Part shown: in pieces, positions 35,003 to 42,053 of the stretch
Position numbering within the stretch: the first letter of the stretch is position 1
Layout: the number at the start of each line of letters is the position of its first letter
From: Acidovorax delafieldii
GTDB lineage: Bacteria; Pseudomonadota; Gammaproteobacteria; Burkholderiales; Burkholderiaceae_C
Direction: 5' to 3'
Length of the DNA: 64,000 nt
NCBI RefSeq assembly: GCF_007993815.1
Contig: NZ_VJWE01000011.1
Location: 1,116,001 to 1,180,000 of the forward strand
Position numbers and translations under genes: made by a program
Notes under the pieces: generated by a model
What the model was told of the DNA's origin: nothing
What the model saw: only the letters and a program-made list of their open reading frames with translations
The model's database searches: none

Positions 35003-36523
35003 TCAGCGGCTGCTCGGGAAGCTGAACACCGCCCCCTCGCGCACGCCCGCCGAGGGCCAACGCTGCGTGATGGTCTTGCGCTTGGTGTAGAAGCGCACGG
35101 CGTCGGGACCGTAGGCGTGCAGGTCGCCGAACAGGCTTCGCTTCCAGCCGCCGAACGAGTGGTACGCAACCGGCACGGGCAGGGGCACGTTCACGCCCAC
35201 CATGCCGACCTGGATGTGGTCGGTGAAGTAGCGGGCGGCCTCGCCGTCGCGGGTGAAGATGCAGGTGCCGTTGCCGTATTCGTGGTCGTTGATGAGCTGC
35301 ATGGCTTCCTGCAGCGTCTTCACGCGCACCACACCGAGCACGGGGCCGAAGATTTCTTCCTGGTAGATCTTCATGCCGGGCTTGACGTTGTCAAACAGGC
35401 AGGCGCCCAGGAAATAGCCGTTCTCGTGGCCTGCCGCCACCTTCACGCCACGGCCGTCCACCACCAGCGTGGCGCCTTCGGCCACGCCGCTGTCCACATA
35501 GGCCTTCACCTTCTCGAAGTGCGGCTTGGTGACCAGCGGGCCCATGTCGTTGCTGTTGTCGGTGCCGGGGCCGACCTTCATCTTGGCGATCTCGGTCTTG
35601 AGGCCCGCGATCACGGCGTCACCCACTTCGTCGCCCACGGCCACCAGCAGCGGGATGGCCATGCAGCGCTCGCCACACGAGCCGTAGGCCGCGCCCATCA
35701 GCGCGCTCACGGCGTTGCCTACGTCGGCGTCGGGCATCAGCACGGCGTGGTTCTTGGCGCCGCCCAGGGCCTGCACGCGCTTGCCGTGCTTGCAACCTTC
35801 GCTGTAGATGTATTCGGCAATCGGGGTGGAGCCCACAAAGCTCACGGCCTTGACGCGGGGGTCTTGCAGCAGGGTGTCTACGGCCAGCTTGTCGCCGTTG
35901 ACCACGTTGAGCACGCCGGGCGGCAGGCCCGCTTCCAGCGCCAGCTGGGCGATGAACAGCGTGGAGGAGGGATCGCGCTCCGAAGGCTTGAGCACAAAGG
36001 TGTTGCCGCAGGCCACGGCCATGGGCCACATCCACAGCGGCACCATGGCCGGGAAGTTGAAGGGCGTGATGCCAGCGGTGACGCCCAGCGCCTGGAACTC
36101 GGACCATGAGTCGATGCTGGGGCCCACGTTGCGGCTGTGCTCGCCCTTGAGCAGCTCGGGCGCGTAGCTCGCGTATTCGACGTTTTCAATGCCACGCTGC
36201 AGCTCACCGTGTGCATCGGCCAGCACCTTGCCGTGTTCGGCGGTGATCAGGGCGGCGATCTTGTCGGCGTTTTCTTCGAGCAGGACTTTCAGCTTGCTCA
36301 TCACGCGCGCACGCTTGAGCGGCGGCGTGTTGCGCCAGGCCGGAAACGCGGCCTCGGCCGAGGCAATGGCCGCCTCGACCGTGGCCTGGCTTGCCAGGGC
36401 CACGCTGGTGGTGGACAGGCCGGTGGCGGGGTCAAACACGGGCTGCGTACGGGCGGTGTCGGCGACGATCTGGCCGTCGATCAGGTGGCCGATGGTGGTG
36501 GTGACGTTTTTGTCGTGGTTCAT
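35003..36523 (-). CDS. mmsA: CoA-acylating (methyl)malonate-semialdehyde dehydrogenase
   Basis: Converts methylmalonate semialdehyde to propionyl-CoA, or malonate semialdehyde to acetyl-CoA. ALDH-fold motifs: ITPFNFPAMVPLWMWPMA, FVLKPSERDPS, SFVGSTPIAEYIYSEG, and the catalytic Cys in YGSCGERCMA; C-terminal IYQEEIFGPVL. 506 residues from ATG 36523. The neighbouring beta-alanine-pyruvate aminotransferase makes malonate semialdehyde, so this enzyme is probably the second step of beta-alanine breakdown (BauC-like). Its leader is formed by dispersed repeat copy E. Confidence 0.93.
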   Translation of the reverse strand: MNHDKNVTTTIGHLIDGQIVADTARTQPVFDPATGLSTTSVALASQATVEAAIASAEAAFPAWRNTPPLKRARVMSKLKVLLEENADKIAALITAEHGKVLADAHGELQRGIENVEYASYAPELLKGEHSRNVGPSIDSWSEFQALGVTAGITPFNFPAMVPLWMWPMAVACGNTFVLKPSERDPSSTLFIAQLALEAGLPPGVLNVVNGDKLAVDTLLQDPRVKAVSFVGSTPIAEYIYSEGCKHGKRVQALGGAKNHAVLMPDADVGNAVSALMGAAYGSCGERCMAIPLLVAVGDEVGDAVIAGLKTEIAKMKVGPGTDNSNDMGPLVTKPHFEKVKAYVDSGVAEGATLVVDGRGVKVAAGHENGYFLGACLFDNVKPGMKIYQEEIFGPVLGVVRVKTLQEAMQLINDHEYGNGTCIFTRDGEAARYFTDHIQVGMVGVNVPLPVPVAYHSFGGWKRSLFGDLHAYGPDAVRFYTKRKTITQRWPSAGVREGAVFSFPSSR

Positions 36524-36528
36524 GGTGA

Positions 36529-36580
36529 TTTCAAGTAAAAGGTGCCACAAGCGCTAGTGAAACATGCGCTGATAGCTATC
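36529..36580 (-). repeat. Dispersed 51-base repeat, copy E
   Basis: On the minus strand: GATAGCTATCAGCGCATGTT ... ACTAGCGCTTGTGGC ... TTTACTTGAAA. Its end is 5 bases from the mmsA start codon, so it forms the mmsA ribosome-binding region. Confidence 0.65.
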
Positions 36581-36593
36581 AAATTTATAGTAT

Positions 36594-37223
36594 TCAAGCC
36601 GCAGCAGCCTGGGGCTCCAGCGCGGGCAGCACATGCCCCAAGGCGCGGTCGATGAACTCCTGCTTCTCGCCCACCGGGGCAAAGTAGTGCAGCACTTCGC
36701 GCGCGGCGTCCAGTCCCTTGAGGCGGGCGATCAGCCACGCCACCAGGTACTGCGAGGCCAGGCACCCGCCCGCCGTGGCCACGTTGCCGTGGGCCGCAAA
36801 CGCGCGCGGCACCACTTCCACGCCCGACTCCACCACCCACGGCTTGCTGGTCAGGTCCGTGCAGGCGGGCGTGCCGCTCAGCAGGCCCAAGCGGCTGAGC
36901 AGGAAGGTGCCAGAGCACTGCGCCGCCAGCAACTGGCGGGCGGGGTTCAGCACCCTTAGCTGTTCCATCAGCGCAGGGGTGTTGGCCACCTCACGCGTCT
37001 TCATGCCGCTGCCCACCAGCACCGCGTCGGCCTCAGCCAGCTGGCTCAGGTTTTCGTGCGCATCGATGGTCAGCCCGTTCATGGACGTGATGCGGGGCGT
37101 GGGGCTCGCAATGCGCACCTGCCAGTCCTTGACGCCCAGCAGGGCGATGCGATTGAGCATGCCAAACGCCACCAGCGAATCCAGGTCGTTGAAGGCATCG
37201 AAGGTGAGGATGGAGATGCGCAT
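36594..37223 (-). CDS. DJ-1/PfpI family protein (GATase1-like)
   Basis: Flavodoxin-like fold protein of the DJ-1/PfpI superfamily, 209 residues. Starts MRISILTFDAFNDLDSLVAFG. The nucleophile elbow LLAAQCSGTFLLSRLG carries the conserved Cys, and AHGNVATAGGCLASQYL the later motif typical of the AraC-N-terminal/cyclohexyl-isocyanide-hydratase-like group. No DNA-binding domain is attached. It lies between the aminotransferase and mmsA on the same strand, so it is probably part of that operon; its reaction is unknown. Confidence 0.85.
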   Translation of the reverse strand: MRISILTFDAFNDLDSLVAFGMLNRIALLGVKDWQVRIASPTPRITSMNGLTIDAHENLSQLAEADAVLVGSGMKTREVANTPALMEQLRVLNPARQLLAAQCSGTFLLSRLGLLSGTPACTDLTSKPWVVESGVEVVPRAFAAHGNVATAGGCLASQYLVAWLIARLKGLDAAREVLHYFAPVGEKQEFIDRALGHVLPALEPQAAAA

Positions 37224-37252
37224 GGAGGGGCAGGCTGGCTGGCGAAGGAAGC

Positions 37253-38614
37253 TCAGGCGGTTTCTTGCAGGGCGTCGCCCAGGGCGCTGATCAGGCGGTC
37301 GATTTCGGCCTGGGTGCTGATGAAGGGCGGTGCCAGCTGGATGGTGTCGCCACCGTAGCGCACGTAAAAGCCCTTCTTCCAGCAGTTCATGGCGATCTCA
37401 TAGGGGCGCTTGGCAGGCTCGCCGGGCAGCGCCGCAATGGTGAAGCCGGCCGCCAGGCCAAAGTTGCGGATGTCGGCCACATGCTTGGCGCCCTTGAGGC
37501 TGTGCACAGCCTGCTCGAAGTACGGGGCCAGCGCCTTCACGCGGCCGATCATGTCTTCGTTTTGCAGGATGTCGAGCGCCGCAATGCCCGCCGCGCAGGC
37601 CACGGGGTGGGCCGAGTAGGTGTAGCCGTGCGGGAATTCGAGCATGTACTCGGGACCGCCCGCGGCCATGAAGGTGTCGTAGATTTCCTTGGTAGCCACC
37701 ACGCCGCCCAGCGGCTGCGCGCCGTTGGTGACCTGCTTGGCAAAATTCAGGATGTCGGGCGTCACGCCAAAGGCCTCGGCACCGGTCCAGGCGCCGCTGC
37801 GGCCAAAACCGCTGATCACTTCGTCAAAAATCAACAAGATGTTGTTTTGTGTGCAGATCTCGCGCAGGCGCTGCAGGTAGCCCACGGGCGGGATCACCAC
37901 ACCGGCCGAGCCCGAGAAGGGCTCGACGATGACGGCCGCGATGTTGCTGGCATCGTGCAGCGCAATCACTTCCAGCAAGCGGTCGGCCAGCTCCTTGCCC
38001 GTAGGCGGCATGCCCTTGTGGAACGAGCCTGCGGGTGGCTGGGTGTGGGGCAGGTGGTCGGCCTCCACGCCCTGGCCAAACAGCTTGCGGTTGGCGACGA
38101 TGCCGCCCACCGAGATGCCGCCAAAGTTAACGCCGTGGTAGCCCTTTTCGCGGCCGATCAGGCGCGTCTTGGTGCCCTGGCCCTTGGCGCGCCAGTAGGC
38201 GCGGGCCATCTTCAGAGACGTGTCGGCCGACTCGGAGCCCGAACCGGTGAAGAACACATAGTCCAGCCCTGCAGGCGTCAGTTCCTTCACGCGGTTGGCC
38301 AGCTCGAACGACAGCGGGTGGCCAAACTGGAAGGCGGGCGCGTAGTCCAGCTTCATCGCCTGCTTGCCGATGGCTTCGGCGATCTCGCGGCGGCCATGGC
38401 CCAGGCCCGCGCACCACAGGCCCGAGAGGCCGTCAAAAATCTTGCGGCCCTCGGAGTCGGTGTAGTAGGCACCGCTGCCCTCCACGATCATGCGCGGGTT
38501 GGCCTTGAACTGGCGGTTGCCGGTGTAGGGCATCCAGTGCGCGTCCAGCCATTCGGCGTCCATGCGGGGGCCTTCGGCACCGGCGGCGGGTTTTTCGATG
38601 TTGACGAAGCTCAT
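37253..38614 (-). CDS. Beta-alanine--pyruvate (omega-amino acid) aminotransferase
   Basis: PLP-dependent class III transaminase. The N-terminus DAHWMPYTGNRQFKANPRMI and GLSGLWCAGLGHGRREIA, the FQFGHPLSFELANRVKEL segment and NILLIFDEVISGFGRSGAWT agree closely with omega-amino acid-pyruvate aminotransferase of Pseudomonas putida. PLP Lys in FAKQVTNGAQPLGG. 453 residues from ATG 38614. With mmsA downstream and LysR divergent, the layout equals the bau (beta-alanine use) module. Other omega-amines are possible substrates. Confidence 0.92.
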   Translation of the reverse strand: MSFVNIEKPAAGAEGPRMDAEWLDAHWMPYTGNRQFKANPRMIVEGSGAYYTDSEGRKIFDGLSGLWCAGLGHGRREIAEAIGKQAMKLDYAPAFQFGHPLSFELANRVKELTPAGLDYVFFTGSGSESADTSLKMARAYWRAKGQGTKTRLIGREKGYHGVNFGGISVGGIVANRKLFGQGVEADHLPHTQPPAGSFHKGMPPTGKELADRLLEVIALHDASNIAAVIVEPFSGSAGVVIPPVGYLQRLREICTQNNILLIFDEVISGFGRSGAWTGAEAFGVTPDILNFAKQVTNGAQPLGGVVATKEIYDTFMAAGGPEYMLEFPHGYTYSAHPVACAAGIAALDILQNEDMIGRVKALAPYFEQAVHSLKGAKHVADIRNFGLAAGFTIAALPGEPAKRPYEIAMNCWKKGFYVRYGGDTIQLAPPFISTQAEIDRLISALGDALQETA

Positions 38615-38653
38615 GGGGTTCTCCAGTGCAAGGCGGCAAAAAAATGCAGGCAA

Positions 38654-38669
38654 CCCCAGCGGGCTGGGG
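38654..38669. promoter_or_regulatory. Hairpin in the aminotransferase leader
   Basis: CCCCAGC-GG-GCTGGGG, a perfect 7-base inverted repeat 40 bases ahead of the aminotransferase start in the 128-base divergent region with the LysR gene. Possible operator or mRNA hairpin. Confidence 0.35.
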
Positions 38670-38742
38670 CTTGACGTAGGGCATTGTTGCGCCGCCTGTT
38701 AATCTCTCAAATAATCCAATATCAATGTTTACTTGACGATTT

Positions 38743-39723
38743 ATGCAAGTAAAGGACCCCGCTCCACCCCCACCAATCTCCGCGCCTGCCGGACCTGGAA
38801 AACACCGCGCCGTGCTGGGCCAGCTCAGCGACATGGACCTGCGCCTTTTGCAGGTCTTCAAGAGCGTGGTGGAGTGCGGCGGCATGTCGGCCGCGGAGCT
38901 GGAGCTGAACATCGGCACCAGCACTGTGAGCCGCCACATCAAGGACCTGGAAGCCCGCCTGGGCCTCACGCTGTGCCGCCGGGGGCGGGCGGGGTTTGCG
39001 CTGACGGCCGAGGGGCAGCGGGTGTATGACGAAACCCTGCGCCTGCTGGCCTCGGTGCGCAGCTTTCGCGACAGCGTGGACGACATCCACTCGCGCATGG
39101 GCGGGCAGCTCGCCGTGGCGGTGTTCGACAAGACCGCCAGCAACCCGGCCGCCCGCATTGGCGAGGCGATTGCCGCCTTCACCGCCCAAGCCCCCGATGT
39201 GCAACTGCAACTGCATGTGGGCTCCATCAACGCCATCGAGCGCGGTGTGATCGACGGCAGCTACCAGGTGGGCATCATCCCCGCGCACCGCAGCTCGCAA
39301 AGCCTGGCCTACGCCGACCTGTTTGGCGAGACCATGCTGCTGTACTGCGGCGCGGGCCACCCGCTGTTTGGGGCGTCATCGCCTCCGGCCGACTGGCATG
39401 CCGTGCGCGGCTACCAGTTTGCGGGGCTGGGCTACCACTCGCCCAATATGGAGTTGAGCCACCAGGCCCGGCTGCAGCGTGCGGCCACGGGGTTTGACCA
39501 GGAGTCCATCGCCACGCTGATCCTGTCGGGCCGCTTTCTCGGGTTCTTGCCCGACCACTACGCCGAGGCCTTCGAGCGCCAGGGCCGCATGCAGGCGGTG
39601 AACCCGTCGCTGTTCCACTACCACTGCCAGTTTGTGAGCCTGATGCGCCGCTCCCCCGCCCCCGCCCGCGCGGCGCAGGCGTTTGCGCAATGCCTGGAGG
39701 ATGCGCACCGGCCCGGTCGCTGA
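38743..39723 (+). CDS. LysR-family regulator of the beta-alanine module
   Basis: Transcriptional regulator, helix-turn-helix at residues ~35-75 (LLQVFKSVVECGGMSAAELE, IGTSTVSRHIKDLEARLGLT) and an effector-binding domain. It has a ~25-residue Pro-rich N-terminal extension if started at ATG 38743; ATG 38833 (MDLRLLQVF) is the alternative. Divergent from the aminotransferase gene, so that operon is the likely target, with an amino acid or semialdehyde as the likely inducer. Confidence 0.87.
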   Translation: MQVKDPAPPPPISAPAGPGKHRAVLGQLSDMDLRLLQVFKSVVECGGMSAAELELNIGTSTVSRHIKDLEARLGLTLCRRGRAGFALTAEGQRVYDETLRLLASVRSFRDSVDDIHSRMGGQLAVAVFDKTASNPAARIGEAIAAFTAQAPDVQLQLHVGSINAIERGVIDGSYQVGIIPAHRSSQSLAYADLFGETMLLYCGAGHPLFGASSPPADWHAVRGYQFAGLGYHSPNMELSHQARLQRAATGFDQESIATLILSGRFLGFLPDHYAEAFERQGRMQAVNPSLFHYHCQFVSLMRRSPAPARAAQAFAQCLEDAHRPGR

Positions 39724-39817
39724 CAGGGGTATTGCGGGGCTGCGGCTTGCCAGCTGCCGCGGCGCGGCGGACAATTCGCCTTCTTTGCAACATTGTGTGA
39801 CATCGGGAGCAGCGCCC

Positions 39818-40123
39818 ATGGCCAGCATTTCCTCCATCGGCAGTTCAGGCCTCCAGGCCGCCCAGTTGCGGCTGGACGCGTCGGCCAACAACGTGGCCAA
39901 CATGAACACCCCCGGCTACCGCCGCGAGTTGGTTGCACAAGAGGAAGTGGCCGAAAGCGCCGGCGTGCGAGCCACCGTGCAGCGCGAACAGGACGCCAAG
40001 GGCGTGGCGCTGGAGCAAGAGGCGGTGGAGCAGATGTCGGCCACTTACGCGTTCAAGGCGAATCTGCAGACCATCAAGACGCAGGACGAAATGATGGGCT
40101 CCTTGCTGGATGTGAAAGCCTGA
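39818..40123 (+). CDS. Short orphan flagellar rod (FlgB/FlgC-type) protein
   Basis: 101-residue protein with the N-terminal basal-body rod motif (SSGLQAAQLRLDASANNVAN followed by MNTPGYRRE) and a C-terminal rod-like helix (YAFKANLQTIKTQDEMMGSL). FlgC is about 134-140 residues, so the middle domain is reduced. No flagellar gene is nearby. ATG 39818 follows GGGAG (39804-39808). It may be a diverged paralogue that caps or mimics the rod, or a protein with a separate role. Confidence 0.8.
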   Translation: MASISSIGSSGLQAAQLRLDASANNVANMNTPGYRRELVAQEEVAESAGVRATVQREQDAKGVALEQEAVEQMSATYAFKANLQTIKTQDEMMGSLLDVKA

Positions 40124-40160
40124 GCGCTGCCCATTCCGCGCCTGTTTGTGTTCTAACCCT

Positions 40161-40190
40161 CATGCCCCGCTGGCCGGGGCATGTTCGTTT
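40161..40190 (+). terminator. Terminator of the rod-like gene
   Basis: CATGCCCCG / CGGGGCATG, a 9-base stem with a 5-base loop, then TTCGTTT. Ends 67 bases after the stop codon. Confidence 0.6.
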
Positions 40191-40219
40191 CTGGCGCAGA
40201 TTGAGAGGACTGCCCGTTA

Positions 40220-40315
40220 TCAGTTGGTATCGGCCAGCCCCGCCAGGCGCTGGACCAGCCAGCGTTGAAACGCCAAGCCCGTGGCGGTGCGGCTGCGCAG
40301 TGGAATGGCGTACAT
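40220..40315 (-). CDS. Candidate 31-residue small protein
   Basis: ATG 40315 with a strong ribosome site (AAGGAG, 7-base spacing) and stop at 40220. It encodes MYAIPLRSRTATGLAFQRWL and VQRLAGLADTN, an Arg-rich amphipathic-looking helix. It lies 26 bases downstream of the DUF2061 gene on the same strand. No family recognised. The ribosome site is the main evidence. Confidence 0.45.
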   Translation of the reverse strand: MYAIPLRSRTATGLAFQRWLVQRLAGLADTN

Positions 40316-40341
40316 GGCGGTGCTCCTTGTCGTGAGTTTGT

Positions 40342-40614
40342 TCAGGCGCCCTGGATGGCGGGATTGCTGTGGGGCGATGGGGTAGCGCTTTGGCGAGCGG
40401 TGCGCCGGCCAGCCCGGTCCCACGCCTTTTCATGGAAGAAGAAGGCCACCGCCTGCACCGTGGGCTCCAGCAGGCTCAGTGTGAGCGAGGCCCACAGGTT
40501 GCCGGTGACGGCATAGGCCACCAGGGCGGCCACGCAGATGTGGATGAGGTAGTAGCTGCCCGTCTTCATCAGCATGGTTTGGTTCTGGCGGGCAACGCGG
40601 CGGATGAGGGACAT
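40342..40614 (-). CDS. DUF2061 membrane protein
   Basis: 90-residue inner-membrane protein of the DUF2061 family. N-terminus QNQTMLMKTGSYYLIHICVA is the family signature, followed by a second helix (ASLTLSLLEPTVQAVAFFFHEKAWDR). The polar tail is variable. ATG 40614 with AAGGAG (40621-40626 on the complementary reading) upstream. Function unknown. The 275-base upstream region holds several inverted repeats (TTCGC-N4-GCGAA at 40677-40690; GATAGC-N-GCTATC at 40717-40729). Confidence 0.85.
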   Translation of the reverse strand: MSLIRRVARQNQTMLMKTGSYYLIHICVAALVAYAVTGNLWASLTLSLLEPTVQAVAFFFHEKAWDRAGRRTARQSATPSPHSNPAIQGA

Positions 40615-40783
40615 GGCGGACTCCTTGGTTCAACAGAGCCTGCGGCGGTGCAGCAGGGATGGTTGAATGGTAGTGATTCGCAATAGCGAAAGCCAATTGA
40701 TCATCGCTAAGGCGCAGATAGCCGCTATCCAATGACGCCTTGCGAAGCGCCACAGCGCCTATCCCAAACAGACTGGTTCTGCG

Positions 40784-40799
40784 CGTGAACTAGTTCACG
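40784..40799. promoter_or_regulatory. 16-base perfect palindrome upstream of the SPFH operon
   Basis: CGTGAACTAGTTCACG reads the same on both strands. It ends 21 bases ahead of a promoter-like -35, where an activator dimer or a repressor could bind. The symmetric GAACTAGTTC core is of the size bound by TetR- or MarR-type dimers. Confidence 0.45.
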
Positions 40800-40820
40800 T
40801 TCCGCCACTGAAAAAAGCCG

Positions 40821-40848
40821 CTGCCACCAAAGCCCCCGTTGCTATGAT
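40821..40848 (+). promoter_or_regulatory. Promoter of the SPFH operon (extended -10)
   Basis: CTGCCA (40821-40826), 16 bases, TATGAT (40843-40848) preceded by TGC, giving an extended -10. Expected transcript start near 40855, 35 bases before the ATG at 40890. Confidence 0.5.
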
Positions 40849-40889
40849 GGCCGCTCTTTTCAACCCCCTCTTTTGCTTTGGGAGCACAC

Positions 40890-41939
40890 ATGGCCCTCAT
40901 GGACTTCATCAAGAAACAGTTCATTGACATCATTCAGTGGACCGAAGAGGGGGACGGCACGCTGGCCTGGCGCTTCCCCATGCGCGACATGGAAATCCAG
41001 AACGGCGGCACGCTGGTGGTGCGCGAGTCGCAGATGGCCATCTTCGTGAACGAAGGCCAGGTGGCCGACGTGTTTGGCCCCGGCACCTACAAGCTCACCA
41101 CGCAGACGCTGCCGGTGCTCACGTACCTGAAGAACTGGGACAAGCTCTTTGAGTCCCCCTTCAAGAGCGATGTGTACTTCTTCAGCACACGCCAGCAGAT
41201 CGACCAGAAGTGGGGCACGCCCCAGCCCATCACGATCCGCGACAAGGACTTTGGCGCCGTGCGCCTGCGCGCGTTCGGCAACTACGCCTTCCGTATCGCT
41301 GACCCCAAGCTGTTCCACACCGAAATCTCGGGCACGCGCGAGTCCTACCCCGTGGCCGACCTTGAAGGCCAGCTGCGTGGCCTGGTGTTGCAGAACATCA
41401 GCAACGCCATTGCCGGTAGCGGCCTGCCGTTCCTGGACCTGGCGGCCAACCAGGTCATGTTTGCCGATGCGCTGACCAAGGAGCTGGCGCCCATCTTCGC
41501 CAAGCTGGGCATCTTGATCGAGTCCCTCACGGTGCAGAACGTCTCGCTGCCCGAAGAGCTGCAGAAGATCCTCGACCAGAAGATCGGCATGGGCATGGTT
41601 GGCAACGACATGGCCAAATTCATGCAGTACCAGACGGCGCAGGCCATACCCAAATTTGCCGAGGGCGCGGGCAACGGTGGCGGAGTGGCGGGGGACGCCA
41701 TGGGTCTGGGCGCGGGTGTGGCGCTGGGCCAGGTGCTCGCGCAGAACCTGCAGCAGGGCCTGCAAGGCGGCGGCGCAGCTGCCCAGGCAGCGCCCGCAGC
41801 GGCGGCCGCTGCAGTGGGCGTCAAGCCTGAAGACGTGATGGCCACGCTGGAGAAGCTGGGCGAGCTCAAGTCCAAGGGCATCCTCACGCAGGAAGAGTTC
41901 GACGCCAAGAAGGCCGAACTGCTCAAGAAGCTCGTCTGA
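40890..41939 (+). CDS. SPFH-domain protein with C-terminal SHOCT segment (YdjI-like)
   Basis: Membrane-associated scaffold-type protein. The SPFH core spans about residues 25-230 (RDMEIQNGGTLVVRESQMAI, GPGTYKLTTQTLPVL). A Gly/Ala-rich linker follows (~255-305), then a zinc-ribbon-less SHOCT helix pair at the end (EKLGELKSKGILTQEEFDAK). No membrane helix; membrane contact is probably peripheral. ATG 40890 has GGGAG 6 bases upstream. First gene of a four-gene module with DUF4178, DUF350 and an aminopropyltransferase, a combination also known with PspA-type proteins in envelope-stress loci (E. coli yjfIJKLMC is a relative). Confidence 0.88.
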   Translation: MALMDFIKKQFIDIIQWTEEGDGTLAWRFPMRDMEIQNGGTLVVRESQMAIFVNEGQVADVFGPGTYKLTTQTLPVLTYLKNWDKLFESPFKSDVYFFSTRQQIDQKWGTPQPITIRDKDFGAVRLRAFGNYAFRIADPKLFHTEISGTRESYPVADLEGQLRGLVLQNISNAIAGSGLPFLDLAANQVMFADALTKELAPIFAKLGILIESLTVQNVSLPEELQKILDQKIGMGMVGNDMAKFMQYQTAQAIPKFAEGAGNGGGVAGDAMGLGAGVALGQVLAQNLQQGLQGGGAAAQAAPAAAAAAVGVKPEDVMATLEKLGELKSKGILTQEEFDAKKAELLKKLV

Positions 41940-41965
41940 TCGATCGGATCGATTGCTATCATAAA

Positions 41966-42017
41966 GATAGCTGCTTGCGCTGGAGGGATAGGCGCTAGAG
42001 GCCAATAGGGCTTCAAA
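41966..42017 (+). repeat. Dispersed 51-base repeat, copy C
   Basis: GATAGCTGCTTGCGCTGGAG ... AGGCGCTAGAGGCC ... GGGCTTCAAA. Lies in the 114-base gap between the SPFH and DUF4178 genes. Confidence 0.65.
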
Positions 42018-42053
42018 GCCGTTTAGCGCGGCGCGGGCAGAACACTCCACACG

